Shown: in pieces, positions 24,218 through 31,554 of the stretch
Layout: every line of letters begins with the position of its first letter
Position numbering within the stretch: the first letter of the stretch is position 1
Assembly (NCBI RefSeq): GCF_000272105.2
Contig: NZ_AJZD02000070.1
Span: 1-43,183, forward strand
Reading direction: 5' to 3'
Length of the DNA stretch: 43,183 bases
From: Vibrio splendidus 12E03
GTDB taxonomy: Bacteria > Pseudomonadota > Gammaproteobacteria > Enterobacterales > Vibrionaceae
Translations under genes and position numbers: made by a program
The notes under the pieces: generated by a model
What the model saw: only the letters and a program-made list of their open reading frames with translations
The model's database searches: none
Told to the model about the DNA's origin: nothing

Positions 24218-25234
24218 ATGAAAGCTCTGACTAAAACGCTGATTGCTGCCTCCCTCACTGGTCTATTTGCTACTTCAGCAATGGCTGCGGACTTTAAACT
24301 TAAAATTCAATCTTCAGACCCTTCTGGTGACTTGAACTTCAAAGTTCAGCAGAAGTGGGCTGAGCGCGTAGAGACGATGTCTAACGGACGTATTGATATC
24401 GATCTTTTGCCTGTAGGCGCTGTGGTTAAGCACACAGAAACGCTAGGCGCGATCAAAATGGGCATCCTAGATGGTCACATCACAGCAACAGGTTACTTCT
24501 CTGGTAAAGATCCAGCATTTGGTCTTATCGGTAACATGGTTGGTGCATGGTCAGACACAACACAACTGCTTCAGTACATGAACTACGGTGGCGGTAACGA
24601 GCTAATGACTGAGCTTTACAAGCCTTACGGTGTTCAGTTCGTTGGTGCTTCAACAACAGGTGTTGAGTCTTTCATTTCTAAAAAGCCAATTGACGGTGTC
24701 GCGGATCTTAAAGGTCTTAAATTACGTGCACCTGAAGGTCTAGTACAACAAGTGTTCGCAGCAGCGGGTGCGACTCCAGTAAACCTTCCGGGCTCTGAAG
24801 TATTTACCGGTCTAAGCAAGGGCGTAATTGATGCTGCGGACTACACAGTATTCTCTACCAACCAAAAAGCGGGCATGAACGATATCGCTACTCACCCAGT
24901 TCAACCGGGCTTCCACTCACTGCCTCTTATCGATATCTCTGTATCTCAGAAGAAGTGGGACAAGATGCCAGCTGATCTACAAACGATTCTACAAACGTCA
25001 GTTCGTGACTTCTCTTACGACATGACAACTCAGCTGAAGATGGCTGACCAAGCAGCAGTTAAAGAAGCACAAGCGAACCCAGAAATCACGATTCATGACT
25101 GGTCTCAAGAAGAGCGTAAGAAGTTCCGTGAGATCGCAAAAGGTCAATGGAAAGTATTTGCAGAGCGCTCTGATAACGCACAGAAAGTTTACACCTCAGT
25201 TACCGTGTTCCTAGAAGAGAACGGCTTACTGTAA
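24218..25234 (+). CDS. dctP: TRAP transporter substrate-binding protein (DctP)
   Basis: Periplasmic binding protein of 338 residues for a tripartite ATP-independent carboxylate transporter. A Sec signal peptide ends at SAMA-ADF. The family's carboxylate-binding Arg region is GLKLRAPEGLVQQVFAAAGATPVNLPGSEVFTGLSKGVIDAADY. It starts a dctP-dctQ-dctM-gntK-gnd unit under two GntR operators, so gluconate or a near relative is the likely ligand; the sequence itself does not specify it. A hairpin follows the gene and may raise its expression over the membrane subunits. Confidence 0.92.
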   Translation: MKALTKTLIAASLTGLFATSAMAADFKLKIQSSDPSGDLNFKVQQKWAERVETMSNGRIDIDLLPVGAVVKHTETLGAIKMGILDGHITATGYFSGKDPAFGLIGNMVGAWSDTTQLLQYMNYGGGNELMTELYKPYGVQFVGASTTGVESFISKKPIDGVADLKGLKLRAPEGLVQQVFAAAGATPVNLPGSEVFTGLSKGVIDAADYTVFSTNQKAGMNDIATHPVQPGFHSLPLIDISVSQKKWDKMPADLQTILQTSVRDFSYDMTTQLKMADQAAVKEAQANPEITIHDWSQEERKKFREIAKGQWKVFAERSDNAQKVYTSVTVFLEENGLL

Positions 25235-25254
25235 TTCAAACTTAGCTTATTGAT

Positions 25255-25280
25255 GGGGGAGGGCATTGCTCTCCCGTTTT
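25255..25280 (+). terminator. Attenuating hairpin between dctP and dctQ
   Basis: GGGGGAG pairs with CTCTCCC (one G-U) around GGCATTG, then GTTTTC. In binding-protein operons such hairpins give excess binding protein by partial termination or 3' protection. Confidence 0.6.
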
Positions 25281-25299
25281 CTCCCAGGAAATTTGGCCC

Positions 25300-25857
25300 A
25301 TGACAGACAAAATCCCTCACGCACCAGCTGAAAACGATGAAAAGCCAAGAAACGGTCTTGATCGTCTTATCATAAAATTCAGTAACTTAGTTAGCTGGTT
25401 ATTTATCTTCACTGTATTGATTTCATTTTACGAAGTTGTGATGCGCTATGCATTTGACGCTCCAACCACTTGGGTGCACGAGACGGCTTCATTTATCGGT
25501 GGTTCATTATTCATTATCGGCGGCATCTACGCTTTCGCGGCTGATAAACATGTACGTGTTGTTCTTATCTACGATTCAGTGTCTAACCAAACACGTAAGT
25601 ATCTTAATCTTGTTCATCACATTGTTGGTTTGGCCTTTGCAGGCATGCTCGCTTACGCAGCTTACTTCACTGCAGAAGAAGCGTGGTTTGCACCTTGGGG
25701 GGAATTTCGTCTTGAGACATCAGGCTCAGTGTTAAACGCGCCTTATCCTGCGCTGCTTAAAGGTCTGATCTTTGTCGTTTTGTGTGTTCTTGTTGTCCAA
25801 TTTGTATTGCACCTAATCCAAGAGTTGATGGGTCTAAGGAAGAGTGACGATGTTTGA
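25300..25857 (+). CDS. dctQ: TRAP transporter small permease (DctQ)
   Basis: Small inner-membrane subunit, 185 residues, with four hydrophobic segments (about residues 27-50, 60-80, 103-125, 145-170). The conserved EVVMRYAFDAPTTWVHE motif after helix 1 identifies DctQ. It pairs with DctM and DctP for Na+-driven uptake. AGGAAA precedes the ATG. Its end overlaps the start of dctM by 8 nt, suggesting translational coupling. Confidence 0.92.
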   Translation: MTDKIPHAPAENDEKPRNGLDRLIIKFSNLVSWLFIFTVLISFYEVVMRYAFDAPTTWVHETASFIGGSLFIIGGIYAFAADKHVRVVLIYDSVSNQTRKYLNLVHHIVGLAFAGMLAYAAYFTAEEAWFAPWGEFRLETSGSVLNAPYPALLKGLIFVVLCVLVVQFVLHLIQELMGLRKSDDV

Positions 25858-27172
25858 TTTATCTTCTATTGGTATCGCATGGGGCAGTTTGCTCATGCTG
25901 GTTATGATGATTGGCTTGTTACTCACTGGTATGCAGCTGGCCTTCGTAACAGGCTTCGTGGCGATCTTCTTCACCTTGTGTTGGTTCGGCCCTGATGCCT
26001 TGCCTTTGATTGCGAGCCGAACTTACAGCTTTGCTTCTGGTTATGTATTCCTCGCCGTCCCAATGTTCGTATTGATGGCAGCGCTCTTAGACCGTTCAGG
26101 TATCGCACGAGACCTGTTTGATGCCATGAAATCGGTTGGCCGTAAGGTTCGCGGCGGTGTTGCGGTACAAACTTTATTGGTAGCCGTGTTATTGGCGTCA
26201 ATGTCAGGTGTTATCGGTGGTGAAACCGTACTACTTGGTATTCTTGCTCTGCCTCAAATGCTTCGCTTGGGTTATGACCGTAAGCTTGCTATTGGTACAA
26301 CCTGTGCGGGTGGCGCGCTAGGCACCATGCTTCCGCCAAGTATCGTACTGATCATCTATGGCATGACAGCCAGTGTATCAATTGGCGATTTGTTTAAAGC
26401 GTCTTTCTTACCTGCCTTTATCCTCGCGGGTTGTTACATCGGCTACGTATTGATTCGTTGTAAGCTAAACCCTTCTCTTGCGCCGATTCCGAGTGATGAT
26501 GAGACAGAAGAAGACATCGCTAATCAACCTAGCTACTTCAAGGCTCTGTTCTTCCCGCTGCTTTCAGTAGCAACCGTTCTAGGCAGTATCTACACAGGTA
26601 TCGCTTCAGTAACCGAAGCTTCTGCTTTGGGTGTGGTTGGTATTATGATCAGTGCACTAATCCGTGGTGAGCTGAACTACAACATGCTGAAAGAGAGTGC
26701 CATGGCAACAATGCGTACTTGCGGCATGATCATGTGGATTGGTATCGGTGCAAGTGCTCTGGTTGGTATCTACAACCTGATGGGCGGTATTGATTTTGTT
26801 GAAGAAACCATCCTTGCGCTAAGTGGCGGCAACGCAATGGTTACGCTGTTAATCATGATGGCTATCTTGCTAGTGCTTGGCATGTTCCTTGACTGGGTCG
26901 GTGTAGCACTTTTGACAATGCCAATCTTCGTTCCAATCATTACTGGCCTTGGCTTCGACCCAGTTTGGTTTGGTGTTGTGTTCTGTCTAAACATGCAGGT
27001 GTCTTTCTTATCACCACCATTTGGCCCTGCGGCGTTCTATCTGAAATCGGTAGCGCCAAAAGACATCAGCTTGGGTGAGATATTCACGTCACTACTGCCG
27101 TTCATTGCACTTCAAGTGTTGGTTTTAGGCTTGGTTATCGTCTTTCCACAACTCGCGCTTTGGTGGCAATAA
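25850..27172 (+). CDS. dctM: TRAP transporter large permease (DctM)
   Basis: Large inner-membrane transport subunit of 440 residues with about 12 membrane segments. Family landmarks are LAVPMFVLMAALLDRSGIA, GGALGTMLPPSIVLIIYGM and FLDWVGVALLTMPIFVPII, and a late PPFGPAAFYLK. I chose the ATG at 25850 because AAGGA (25836-25840) is 9 nt upstream; a GTG at 25844 is too close to that site. It overlaps dctQ by 8 nt. A GC-rich hairpin follows before gntK. Confidence 0.93.
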   Translation: MFDLSSIGIAWGSLLMLVMMIGLLLTGMQLAFVTGFVAIFFTLCWFGPDALPLIASRTYSFASGYVFLAVPMFVLMAALLDRSGIARDLFDAMKSVGRKVRGGVAVQTLLVAVLLASMSGVIGGETVLLGILALPQMLRLGYDRKLAIGTTCAGGALGTMLPPSIVLIIYGMTASVSIGDLFKASFLPAFILAGCYIGYVLIRCKLNPSLAPIPSDDETEEDIANQPSYFKALFFPLLSVATVLGSIYTGIASVTEASALGVVGIMISALIRGELNYNMLKESAMATMRTCGMIMWIGIGASALVGIYNLMGGIDFVEETILALSGGNAMVTLLIMMAILLVLGMFLDWVGVALLTMPIFVPIITGLGFDPVWFGVVFCLNMQVSFLSPPFGPAAFYLKSVAPKDISLGEIFTSLLPFIALQVLVLGLVIVFPQLALWWQ

Positions 27173-27179
27173 CAGCGAA

Positions 27180-27209
27180 GGTTCCTGACCAGACTTAGCG
27201 TCAGGAACC
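27180..27209 (+). other. Hairpin between dctM and gntK
   Basis: A perfect 10-bp stem (GGTTCCTGAC with GTCAGGAACC) and 10-nt loop without a T-run. A second hairpin, AGCCCCA with TGGGGCT (27251-27272), lies just before the gntK ribosome site. They probably adjust mRNA stability or gntK translation; this is inference. Confidence 0.5.
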
Positions 27210-27289
27210 GAACCGCAACAACACAAGTTTAACTATTAGATTCGATTGTCAGCCCCAGTTTTGGTTGGGGCTTAGGGAAGGCTTGCCTT

Positions 27290-27787
27290 ATGAAAAGCAA
27301 AAAAATACTCGTGATGGGCGTATCTGGATGCGGAAAAAGCCTGATTGGTAGCCGTATCGCAGAAGCATTAACGCTCCAGTTTTTTGATGGAGATGACTTC
27401 CATCCGCAAAGCAATGTAGAAAAGATGCGTCAAGGTATTCCGCTGACAGACGAAGATCGTCAAGGATGGCTGGAAACACTGAATAAGCAATATATTGAAC
27501 AACCAAGCGCTGTGATCGCTTGTTCGGCACTAAAGCCGCAATACCGCGATATTCTGCGCAACAACAATGAAGACTTGGTGATTGTTTATCTACAGGGTAG
27601 TTTCGATACGATTTGGAATCGTCACAAAGCTCGTGAAAATCATTATTTTAATGGTCAAGAGATGTTGAAAAGCCAGTTTGAAACCTTGGTTGAACCGGAG
27701 CTAGATGAAGCGTTATTTGTCGATATCTCGCAAGATGTTGAGCAAGTCGTAGAAAGTGCACTTAAACAAATTAAGCAGATAGGCTAA
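27290..27787 (+). CDS. gntK: Gluconokinase
   Basis: ATP-dependent kinase of 165 residues that turns gluconate into 6-phosphogluconate in the cytosol. The P-loop is GVSGCGKS (10-17), then FFDGDDFHPQSNVEKMRQGIPLTDEDRQGWL, the gluconokinase substrate region, and ACSALKPQYRD. The length is that of GntK/IdnK. It lies between the TRAP genes and the 6-phosphogluconate dehydrogenase (3-nt gap), giving a short uptake-to-pentose route. GGGAAGG lies 8 nt before the ATG. Confidence 0.95.
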   Translation: MKSKKILVMGVSGCGKSLIGSRIAEALTLQFFDGDDFHPQSNVEKMRQGIPLTDEDRQGWLETLNKQYIEQPSAVIACSALKPQYRDILRNNNEDLVIVYLQGSFDTIWNRHKARENHYFNGQEMLKSQFETLVEPELDEALFVDISQDVEQVVESALKQIKQIG

Positions 27788-27790
27788 ACC

Positions 27791-29299
27791 ATGACTCAGA
27801 TAAAAAATGACATCGCGATGATTGGTTTAGGTGTGATGGGCAAAAGCTTAGCGCTCAACCTACTCGACAATGGATTCAACGTCGCGGGTTTTGATTTAAA
27901 CGCTGACAACGTCGATCGCGCAAATTCAGAAGCGAAGCAGCTTAATGAATCCTTTGAAGGTAAAGGTCAGTTCACCAAAGGCACTAGCCTTGAACATGTG
28001 CTTCAGAACATAGCAAAACCGCGTGTTATTGCGTTATCGGTTCCTGCAGGAAAGCCGGTCGATATCGTCGTAAATAATCTGCTTGATGCAGGTTTGGAGA
28101 GCGACGATATTGTTATCGATACGGGCAACAGCTTGTGGACTGATACCGAGACACGTGAACATAATTACAAAGGTAAGCTTCGTTTCTTCAGTACCGCTGT
28201 TTCGGGTGGTGAAGAAGGAGCGCGTGTTGGCCCTGCGCTGATGGCGAGTGGTGACCAGTCTGCTTGGCAATATGTAAAACCAATGTGGGAAGCGATTGCT
28301 GCTAAAGTGGATATGAACGGTTTACCCGTTGCTCAATTTGAAGTGGGTGAGGCGTGCGCGGCGTATGTTGGCCCTTCTGGCACCGGTCATTACGTTAAGA
28401 TGGTGCACAACGGCATTGAATACGCCGATATGCAGCTCATCTGCGAAGTGTATCATTTCATGCGTGATGTTCTGGACATGCCAGCTCAAGAGATTGGTCA
28501 AGTCTTTGGGCTGTGGAATCAAGGTGTTCTCAACAGTTACCTGATGGAAATCAGCGCCGACATTCTTCAACAAGAAGATGTTGTAACGGGTAAGCCGTTC
28601 GTTGAGGTTGTGCTTGATAAAGCAGGACAGAAAGGTACTGGCTTGTGGACGGCTGTTAATAGCCTGCAAGAAGGTTGCCCAACACCAACCATCGCACAGG
28701 CGGTTTATGCTCGTGCAATGAGCGGTCAAAAATCACAACGTATTCAAGGGAGTCAGCTTCTAAAAGGCAATATTGTGGATGCCAGCCAGTTGGACAAAGC
28801 GGAGGTAGTCTCTGAGCTTCATGACGCTCTCTACTGCGCCAAGCTGTCTGTTTATGCTCAAGGCTTTGACTTGTTGAAAACAGCGTCAGACAAAGAAGGC
28901 TGGAACCTAGACTTCACTCAAATAGCTAAGATCTGGCGAGCGGGTTGTATTATCCGTGCTGCTTTCTTGCAAAGTATCACGTCGGCTTACCAACAAAATA
29001 GTGAGTTGGCGAACTTGTTGTTTGATGAGACTTTCATCAAACCAGTGGAAGAGCGTGAGTTGGCTTGGCGTATTGCTGTGGCTAATTCGGCCTTATATGG
29101 TGTGCCGATGCCGGGAATCAGCTCTGCTCTGAGTTACTTCGACTCATTACGTTGTGAGGTGTTACCTACAAATCTGCTGCAAGCGCAACGTGACTATTTT
29201 GGCTCTCATACTTATTCGCGAGTCGATAGAGATGAAGCTGAAAAGTTTCACGTGACTTGGAGTCAGTCTCCAAGAACGGAAGTAAAAGTGAACGCTTAA
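27791..29299 (+). CDS. gnd: 6-phosphogluconate dehydrogenase, probably NAD-preferring
   Basis: Oxidatively decarboxylates 6-phosphogluconate to ribulose 5-phosphate, 502 residues. The coenzyme motif is IGLGVMG (11-17). The substrate-site blocks are STAVSGGEEGARVGPALM and GTGHYVKMVHNGIEYADMQL (with the catalytic Lys and His-Asn), and QKGTGLWTAVNS. Strand 2 ends GFDLN: Asp35 and Leu36 replace the Asn-Arg pair that binds the NADP 2'-phosphate in classical Gnd, which suggests NAD use. It also has an insert (EAKQLNESFEGKGQF) near residues 45-60 in keeping with a divergent branch. It is co-transcribed with gntK and is probably a locus-specific enzyme distinct from a housekeeping Gnd; that is inference. 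Confidence 0.9.
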   Translation: MTQIKNDIAMIGLGVMGKSLALNLLDNGFNVAGFDLNADNVDRANSEAKQLNESFEGKGQFTKGTSLEHVLQNIAKPRVIALSVPAGKPVDIVVNNLLDAGLESDDIVIDTGNSLWTDTETREHNYKGKLRFFSTAVSGGEEGARVGPALMASGDQSAWQYVKPMWEAIAAKVDMNGLPVAQFEVGEACAAYVGPSGTGHYVKMVHNGIEYADMQLICEVYHFMRDVLDMPAQEIGQVFGLWNQGVLNSYLMEISADILQQEDVVTGKPFVEVVLDKAGQKGTGLWTAVNSLQEGCPTPTIAQAVYARAMSGQKSQRIQGSQLLKGNIVDASQLDKAEVVSELHDALYCAKLSVYAQGFDLLKTASDKEGWNLDFTQIAKIWRAGCIIRAAFLQSITSAYQQNSELANLLFDETFIKPVEERELAWRIAVANSALYGVPMPGISSALSYFDSLRCEVLPTNLLQAQRDYFGSHTYSRVDRDEAEKFHVTWSQSPRTEVKVNA

Positions 29300-29308
29300 A
29301 CAATCAAT

Positions 29309-29333
29309 AACGCCCTCAACAAGAGGGCGTTTG
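29309..29333 (+). terminator. Terminator of the dctPQM-gntK-gnd operon
   Basis: A perfect 9-bp stem AACGCCCTC/GAGGGCGTT and AACAA loop, then TTG. It separates the operon from gntR. Confidence 0.75.
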
Positions 29334-29399
29334 TAATTATGACGCTGTATCAACATTTTACTAAATTAGGCTTCAAATTCCACGTCAGTCGGATACACT

Positions 29400-29411
29400 G
29401 TTACCAGTAAC
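29400..29411. promoter_or_regulatory. GntR operator before gntR
   Basis: GTTACCAGTAAC, within TGTTACCAGTAACAT, differs by one base from the paired operators before dctP. It is 27 bp ahead of the gntR ATG, consistent with autorepression. Confidence 0.75.
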
Positions 29412-29438
29412 ATAACTCAAAAATAATAATTACTAATT

Positions 29439-30440
29439 ATGTCGAATAAGAAAAAACGTCCCACATTACAAGATGTTGCCAACCTCGTTGGTGTCACTAA
29501 GATGACCGTCAGTCGCTGCCTACGAGACTCTTCTCAAGTATCAGAAGCTCTGCGCGATAAGATCAGCGCTGCAGTAGACGAGCTAGGTTATATTCCTAAT
29601 CGTGCGCCAGACATTCTTTCCAATGCAAAAAGCAATGCGATTGGTGTTTTGGTTCCCTCGTTAACCAACCAAGTTTTTGCTGAAGTTATCCGTGGCATTG
29701 AACAAGTCACAGCGCCCGCAGGCTACCAAACCATGATTGCCCACTATGGCTATAGCGCTGAACTGGAAGAGCAGAGCATCGCTTCACTGCTTTCTTACAA
29801 CGTTGATGCGATTATCCTTTCAGAAAACGTGCACACCGATAGAGCGCGTAAAATGCTCCAAACCGTTTCTATCCCTGTGATTGAGATTATGGATTCGGTG
29901 TCTCCAAGAATTGAACAAGCGGTTGGCTTTGATAATTTCGAAGCGGCTAGAGCGATGACTAAAACCATGCTCGATCGAGGGCGTACCAATATCGCTTATT
30001 TGGCTGCTCGAATGGATGAACGTACTCGCTTGAAAATGGCGGGATATGAGCATGCGATGCAAGAAGCCGACAAAACGCCTGTGACACTGCAAACGGAAGA
30101 CGCTTCCTCGTTTACTCTTGGTGCAAAACTGATTGGTGAGCTACTTGAGAAACACCCTGAAGTGAATGGCATTTTCTGTACTAACGATGATTTAGCGATT
30201 GGTGCTTTTTACGAGTGTGTACGACGTGGTATTCAAGTACCCGAGCAGATGGCGATTGCAGGTTTCCACGGACACGATATCACAGTGGCGATGACGCCGC
30301 GTTTAGCGACTGTCGTAACACCTAGGGAGCAGATCGGTAAAGTCGCTGCTGAGCAAGTTGTAGCGCGTTTACAAGGCAACAATGACTGGGTAGCGAAGCT
30401 GGATCTCGGTTACGAGATTGAAGTGGGGGAGAGTATTTAA
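29439..30440 (+). CDS. gntR: LacI-family gluconate repressor GntR
   Basis: Transcription repressor of 333 residues, closely resembling E. coli GntR throughout. The HTH and hinge are TLQDVANLVGVTKMTVSRCL and ELGYIPNRAPDILSNA; the ligand domain has VPSLTNQVFAEVIRGIEQVT, AVGFDNFEAARAMT and IAGFHGHDI. The recognition helix VTKMTVSR matches a factor for ATGTTACCGGTAACAT, and such palindromes occur before dctP and before this gene. Gluconate or 6-phosphogluconate is the probable inducer. It has its own promoter after the operon terminator. Confidence 0.95.
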   Translation: MSNKKKRPTLQDVANLVGVTKMTVSRCLRDSSQVSEALRDKISAAVDELGYIPNRAPDILSNAKSNAIGVLVPSLTNQVFAEVIRGIEQVTAPAGYQTMIAHYGYSAELEEQSIASLLSYNVDAIILSENVHTDRARKMLQTVSIPVIEIMDSVSPRIEQAVGFDNFEAARAMTKTMLDRGRTNIAYLAARMDERTRLKMAGYEHAMQEADKTPVTLQTEDASSFTLGAKLIGELLEKHPEVNGIFCTNDDLAIGAFYECVRRGIQVPEQMAIAGFHGHDITVAMTPRLATVVTPREQIGKVAAEQVVARLQGNNDWVAKLDLGYEIEVGESI

Positions 30441-30478
30441 TCTTACACTTCGGCTTTGATCTTCATCGGATTCAAACT

Positions 30479-30520
30479 AAAACGCCCTTAACGAGATGAA
30501 TTTCGCTAAGGGCGTTTTCT
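30479..30520 (+). terminator. Terminator after gntR
   Basis: A long stem, AAAACGCCCTTA with TAAGGGCGTTTT plus a CGA/TCG extension, followed by CTATTT. A partial duplicate of the 3' tail (GGCGTTTTCTATTT) follows immediately at 30527. Confidence 0.8.
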
Positions 30521-30571
30521 ATTTATGGCGTTTTCTATTTCTCTAGCAAAAAGATGTATGCAGTAACAGGC

Positions 30572-31354
30572 TTAACCCGCTAAAGCTTGAGCATCTTGTT
30601 GCTTCAACACTTTGTGGCCATCTTCAGTGACGCCACGCTTCCAATAACTGCTAATGTAGATGTTCTCTTTCGCGACTTCTTTTTCGTTTCGGAAGTATTG
30701 TCTCAGCTCGCGCATACTTTCAAATTCACACGCTGTCCAAATCGAAACCTGACCGTCTAACCATTCTGAATTGCGAACCGTTTGTGAAAGGGATTCTGAG
30801 GTTTCATCTTCAATTAACCAAGTGACTTTGATGCCTTGAGGCGCTTCAAGTGTTTGCTTGTCTGATGCTGAATTGATCTGAATGACAGCGTGACCTGTTG
30901 CGTGCTCTGGAAGTGATTTTACTTTTGCAGAAAGTGCAGGGAGCGAGGTCATGTCTGCAACTAAGAAGAACCAGTCTGACTCTAGATTAAGACCTTGAAT
31001 TAAACCTGGGCCAGCCACTGAAACCGTGTCACCCACTTTTGCATTCATTGCCCATCGAGCCGCAAAACCACATTGCAAATCTGTAGTGATATGGCGAACA
31101 AAATCAACTTCAATCCATTGTTCTACAGGATTGTACTGACGAATGGTGTAAGTGCGCATGGTTGGGCGCTCACCTTCGTTTAGTTGGCTTAAATCAGTCG
31201 TGCCGAGTGGCGAGAATAAAAGCTTGATGTAGCCGCCGGCACATTCTGTTGGGTATTTACTTAATCCCTCACCGCTAAGCGTTATGCGCTGCATGTTTGG
31301 AGTAATTGTTGAGGTTTGAGTAACGGTTAATGTGATAGGGCTAGGTTTGCTCAT
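30572..31354 (-). CDS. Siderophore-interacting FAD/NAD(P)H ferric reductase
   Basis: Cytosolic flavoprotein of 260 residues of the ViuB/YqjH family, which reduces iron bound to siderophores to free it. The FAD-binding signature is MRTYTIRQY, followed by EVDFVRH, and GPGLIQGLNLESDWFFLVADMTSLPAL joins FAD and NAD(P)H domains. The family C-terminus YISSYWKRG(V)TEDGH is present. It is monocistronic, preceded by a Fur-like box 60 bp upstream. The exact siderophore is unknown, and no siderophore genes are nearby. Confidence 0.9.
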   Translation of the reverse strand: MSKPSPITLTVTQTSTITPNMQRITLSGEGLSKYPTECAGGYIKLLFSPLGTTDLSQLNEGERPTMRTYTIRQYNPVEQWIEVDFVRHITTDLQCGFAARWAMNAKVGDTVSVAGPGLIQGLNLESDWFFLVADMTSLPALSAKVKSLPEHATGHAVIQINSASDKQTLEAPQGIKVTWLIEDETSESLSQTVRNSEWLDGQVSIWTACEFESMRELRQYFRNEKEVAKENIYISSYWKRGVTEDGHKVLKQQDAQALAG

Positions 31355-31413
31355 ATAAGGATCTCTTAGATTTTGATTTCCACATCATAATCCTGAACTA
31401 AAAAACACTCAAT

Positions 31414-31432
31414 ACTAATAGTTATCATTTAC
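31414..31432. promoter_or_regulatory. Candidate Fur box
   Basis: ACTAATAGTTATCATTTAC agrees with the 19-bp Fur consensus at 12 positions by my count. It lies 60 bp before the ferric-siderophore reductase start, where iron-dependent repression would be expected. Confidence 0.55.
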
Positions 31433-31496
31433 TTTGATTTACACATGTACTACCTACTTATACGACAGATCCTATTAAGAAATAGAACCGACAAAA

Positions 31497-31526
31497 AAAG
31501 AGCCCTTTAGAAAACTAAAGGGCTCT
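31497..31526 (-). terminator. Terminator of the POT-family transporter gene
   Basis: A perfect 12-bp stem (AGAGCCCTTTAG, 31499-31510 with 31515-31526) and AAAA loop, followed on the minus strand by a run of Ts. Confidence 0.85.
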
Positions 31527-31554
31527 TAGGATTAGTTTGGCTCAGCGAACAGAA

